Notes under the pieces: model-generated
What the model saw: the letters and a program-made list of their open reading frames with translations, nothing else
Database searches by the model: none
Told to the model about the DNA's origin: nothing
Program-made: the position numbers and the translations under genes
Assembly: GCA_019425005.1 (NCBI GenBank)
Contig: JAHYYK010000067.1
Location: forward strand, 1 to 6,435
Source of the DNA: Collinsella sp.
Lineage (GTDB): Bacteria; Actinomycetota; Coriobacteriia; Coriobacteriales; Coriobacteriaceae
Length of the DNA: 6,435 nucleotides
Reading direction: 5' to 3'
Shown here: positions 5,289 through 6,435 of the stretch, in pieces
Layout: every line of letters begins with the position of its first letter
Position numbering within the stretch: position 1 is the stretch's first letter

Positions 5289-5771
5289 ATGATTCAGCTA
5301 CTCCGCGTTGACCATCGCCTGCTTCATGGCCAGGTCGCAGTTTCCTGGGTTCAGGGCCTCGGCTCCAACTGCATTTTCTGCGTGGGCGATAAGGTTGCTA
5401 ACGACCCGGTGTGGAAGACGACGCTCAAGATGGGCAAGCCTGCCGGCTGCAAGCTCGTCATCAAGGATATGGCGAATGCCATCGAGGCCATTAACTCGGG
5501 CGTGACTGACAAATACAAGATGATCATCTGCGTCGCCACTATCGCTGAGGCAAAGCAGCTTGTTGAGGGCTGCCCGCAGATCAAGTCGGTCAATCTGGGC
5601 AATACCAAGCCCAAGGACGAGAAGCGTCCCGACGCTCGTCAGGTCTCTCGTCAGATCTTCCTGACCGCGGCCGAGGAAGCCGATGTGCGCGAGATGCTGG
5701 ATCGTGGCGTTGAGGTCGAGATTCGACCCCTGGCCGATGACCCCAAGGTTGACTGCGCCAGCGTGCTCTAG
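5289..5771 (+). CDS. PTS mannose-family EIIB component
   Basis: This is a 160-aa cytosolic phosphotransfer protein that takes phosphate from EIIA and gives it to the sugar as it passes through EIIC/EIID. The N-terminal LLRVDHRLLHGQVAVSW (4-20) is the EIIB-Man signature; His13 in RLLHGQV is the phosphorylated residue. The usual Asp in 'RxDDRL' is His9 here. Later landmarks are 'CIFCVGDKVANDPVWKTTLKM' (a strand and helix at 28-48, full length 21 residues), VNLGNTKPKDEKRP (101-114) and the C-terminal EVEIRPLADDPKV (142-154), the normal layout of the family's final strand. The length is standard. The start is chosen at ATG 5289 from the G-run Shine-Dalgarno sequence; a TTG five codons earlier is unlikely. 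It lies 57 nt after EIIA and 60 nt before EIIC, with a hairpin in each gap. Confidence 0.93.
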   Translation: MIQLLRVDHRLLHGQVAVSWVQGLGSNCIFCVGDKVANDPVWKTTLKMGKPAGCKLVIKDMANAIEAINSGVTDKYKMIICVATIAEAKQLVEGCPQIKSVNLGNTKPKDEKRPDARQVSRQIFLTAAEEADVREMLDRGVEVEIRPLADDPKVDCASVL

Positions 5772-5782
5772 GCGTTTAAATT

Positions 5783-5804
5783 CGAAGAGCCTGCGGGTTC
5801 TTCG
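5783..5804 (+). promoter_or_regulatory. Intercistronic hairpin with UNCG-type loop between EIIB and EIIC
   Basis: CGAAGAGCC (5783-5791) pairs with GGTTCTTCG (5796-5804): nine pairs, one of them G-U. The loop is TGCG closed by C-G, the cUNCGg class of very stable tetraloops. No T-run follows, and EIIC begins 27 nt downstream with its own ribosome binding site. This fits an mRNA stabilising or processing structure better than a terminator; partial attenuation before the membrane components is possible. Confidence 0.55.
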
Positions 5805-5831
5805 TAGTGTCCTATATGGAAAGGGGGATGT

Positions 5832-6435
5832 ATGCTTACCCAAGCAATCCTCATCGGACTTATCGCCGCATTTGGTAAGTTCGACTGCCAGCTCGGTACG
5901 CTCTATGCGTTCCGTCCCATCGTCCTGTGCCCGCTCGTGGGCCTGGTCCTGGGGGACCTGCAGTCTGGCCTTGCCGTAGGTGCAAGCCTTGAGCTGCTGT
6001 TCATGGGCTCGATCTCCATCGGCGCCTACGTGCCGCCCGATGAGACGATCGGCGGCGTGCTCGCCTGTGCCTTCGCTATCCAGCTGGGCCAGAGCACCGA
6101 GGCAGCCATCGCGCTCGCCATGCCCATCGCCACGCTGTGTCTCGCCATGAAGAACATCCTGAACGCCGCCCTGCCGATCCTGGTTGACCGCGCCGATGTC
6201 TTCTCTGGCCAGGGCAACCTTAAGGGCGTCTATGCGATGCACTTCCTGATCGGTTCCACCGGTTGCATCATGGCGTTCCTGCTGTGCTCGCTGTCGTTCT
6301 ATCTGGGTGCTGACGCCATCCAGGGCATGCTCGACTCTATTCCCGACTTTGTCCTTGCTGGCTTCGGCGTTGCCGCCAACATCCTGCCGGCCATGGGCTT
6401 CGCCATGCTCGGCCGCCTGGTGCTCACCAAGCAGC
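5832..6435 (+). CDS. PTS mannose-family EIIC component (partial, runs off window)
   Basis: This is the first 201 residues of an integral-membrane sugar channel subunit, open at the window edge. ATG 5832 is preceded by AAAGGGGG (5820-5827) at 4 nt; an ATG at 5828 is out of frame. The sequence is hydrophobic throughout. Segments that look membrane-embedded lie at about 3-15, 29-50, 73-85, 92-105, 136-157 and 172-196. The block RPIVLCPLVGLVLGDLQSGL (28-47), followed by GASLELLFMGSISIGAYVPP (50-69), is the conserved EIIC-Man N-terminal region, normally written as 'RPLVxGPLVGLxLGDxxxGxxxGAxLxLxxMG'. The total length is normally about 250-270 aa, so roughly a quarter is missing. EIIC works with EIID, whose gene is expected directly downstream. 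The closest functional analogue by context is GfrC of the glucoselysine/fructoselysine PTS. Confidence 0.93.
   Translation, partial: MLTQAILIGLIAAFGKFDCQLGTLYAFRPIVLCPLVGLVLGDLQSGLAVGASLELLFMGSISIGAYVPPDETIGGVLACAFAIQLGQSTEAAIALAMPIATLCLAMKNILNAALPILVDRADVFSGQGNLKGVYAMHFLIGSTGCIMAFLLCSLSFYLGADAIQGMLDSIPDFVLAGFGVAANILPAMGFAMLGRLVLTKQ

Noticed and set aside
5828..5878. 16-codon open frame starting at the ATG overlapping the EIIC start
   Set aside because: It is too short, and its ATG touches the Shine-Dalgarno sequence. The conserved EIIC N-terminus is in the frame from 5832.
5298..6242. A 314-codon - strand open frame across EIIB and EIIC
   Set aside because: It crosses two well-supported + strand PTS genes and the gap between them, and its sequence shows no family features.
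1..6435. CRISPR arrays, tRNA or rRNA genes, transposases, prophage genes
   Set aside because: I saw no regularly spaced repeats, cloverleaf, rRNA-like segments or mobile-element proteins. The only repeat elements are those listed.

Overview
The window looks like chromosomal DNA of a GC-rich, gut-type actinobacterium, most probably Collinsella or a close Coriobacteriia relative. This is inferred from the codon use, the pairing of a mannose-family PTS with GntR/UTRA regulators, and a large GC-rich intergenic hairpin of a kind I associate with that genus. No rRNA or marker gene confirms it. All genes are on the + strand.

Layout. Bases 1-340 hold no convincing gene. They contain a very long, nearly perfect hairpin (150-217) and a plausible extended -10 promoter (295-303). 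A small cytosolic protein of unknown function follows (341-829), then two overlapping GntR/UTRA transcription factors (868-1635 and 1620-2333). A 193-bp regulatory gap (2334-2526) carries two GTAT/ATAC inverted repeats that could be GntR operators, and a stem-loop next to the ribosome binding site. After it comes an operon: a tandem-SIS sugar-phosphate isomerase/deglycase (2527-3642), a FrlB-like fructosamine-6-phosphate deglycase (3704-4765), PTS EIIA (4812-5231), EIIB (5289-5771) and EIIC (5832 to the window edge, incomplete). EIID would be expected just beyond the edge.

How the genes work together. The PTS should import and phosphorylate a sugar or sugar-amine conjugate. Two SIS-domain enzymes, each keeping the Glu-x15-His pair of the GlmS/FrlB/FraB group, would process the 6-phosphate. 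This matches the gene content of the Salmonella gfr (glucoselysine/fructoselysine) locus: four mannose-family PTS parts plus two SIS deglycases. Here the enzymes come first, and two GntR/UTRA proteins stand where a LevR-type sigma-54 activator would be. The best working guess is an Amadori/Heyns-product (glycated amine) uptake and deglycation operon. The exact substrate cannot be read from the sequence.

The gaps SIS1-SIS2, EIIA-EIIB and EIIB-EIIC each contain a compact hairpin, two of them with GNRA or UNCG-type tetraloops. This suggests RNA processing or stability control that would set different expression levels along the operon.
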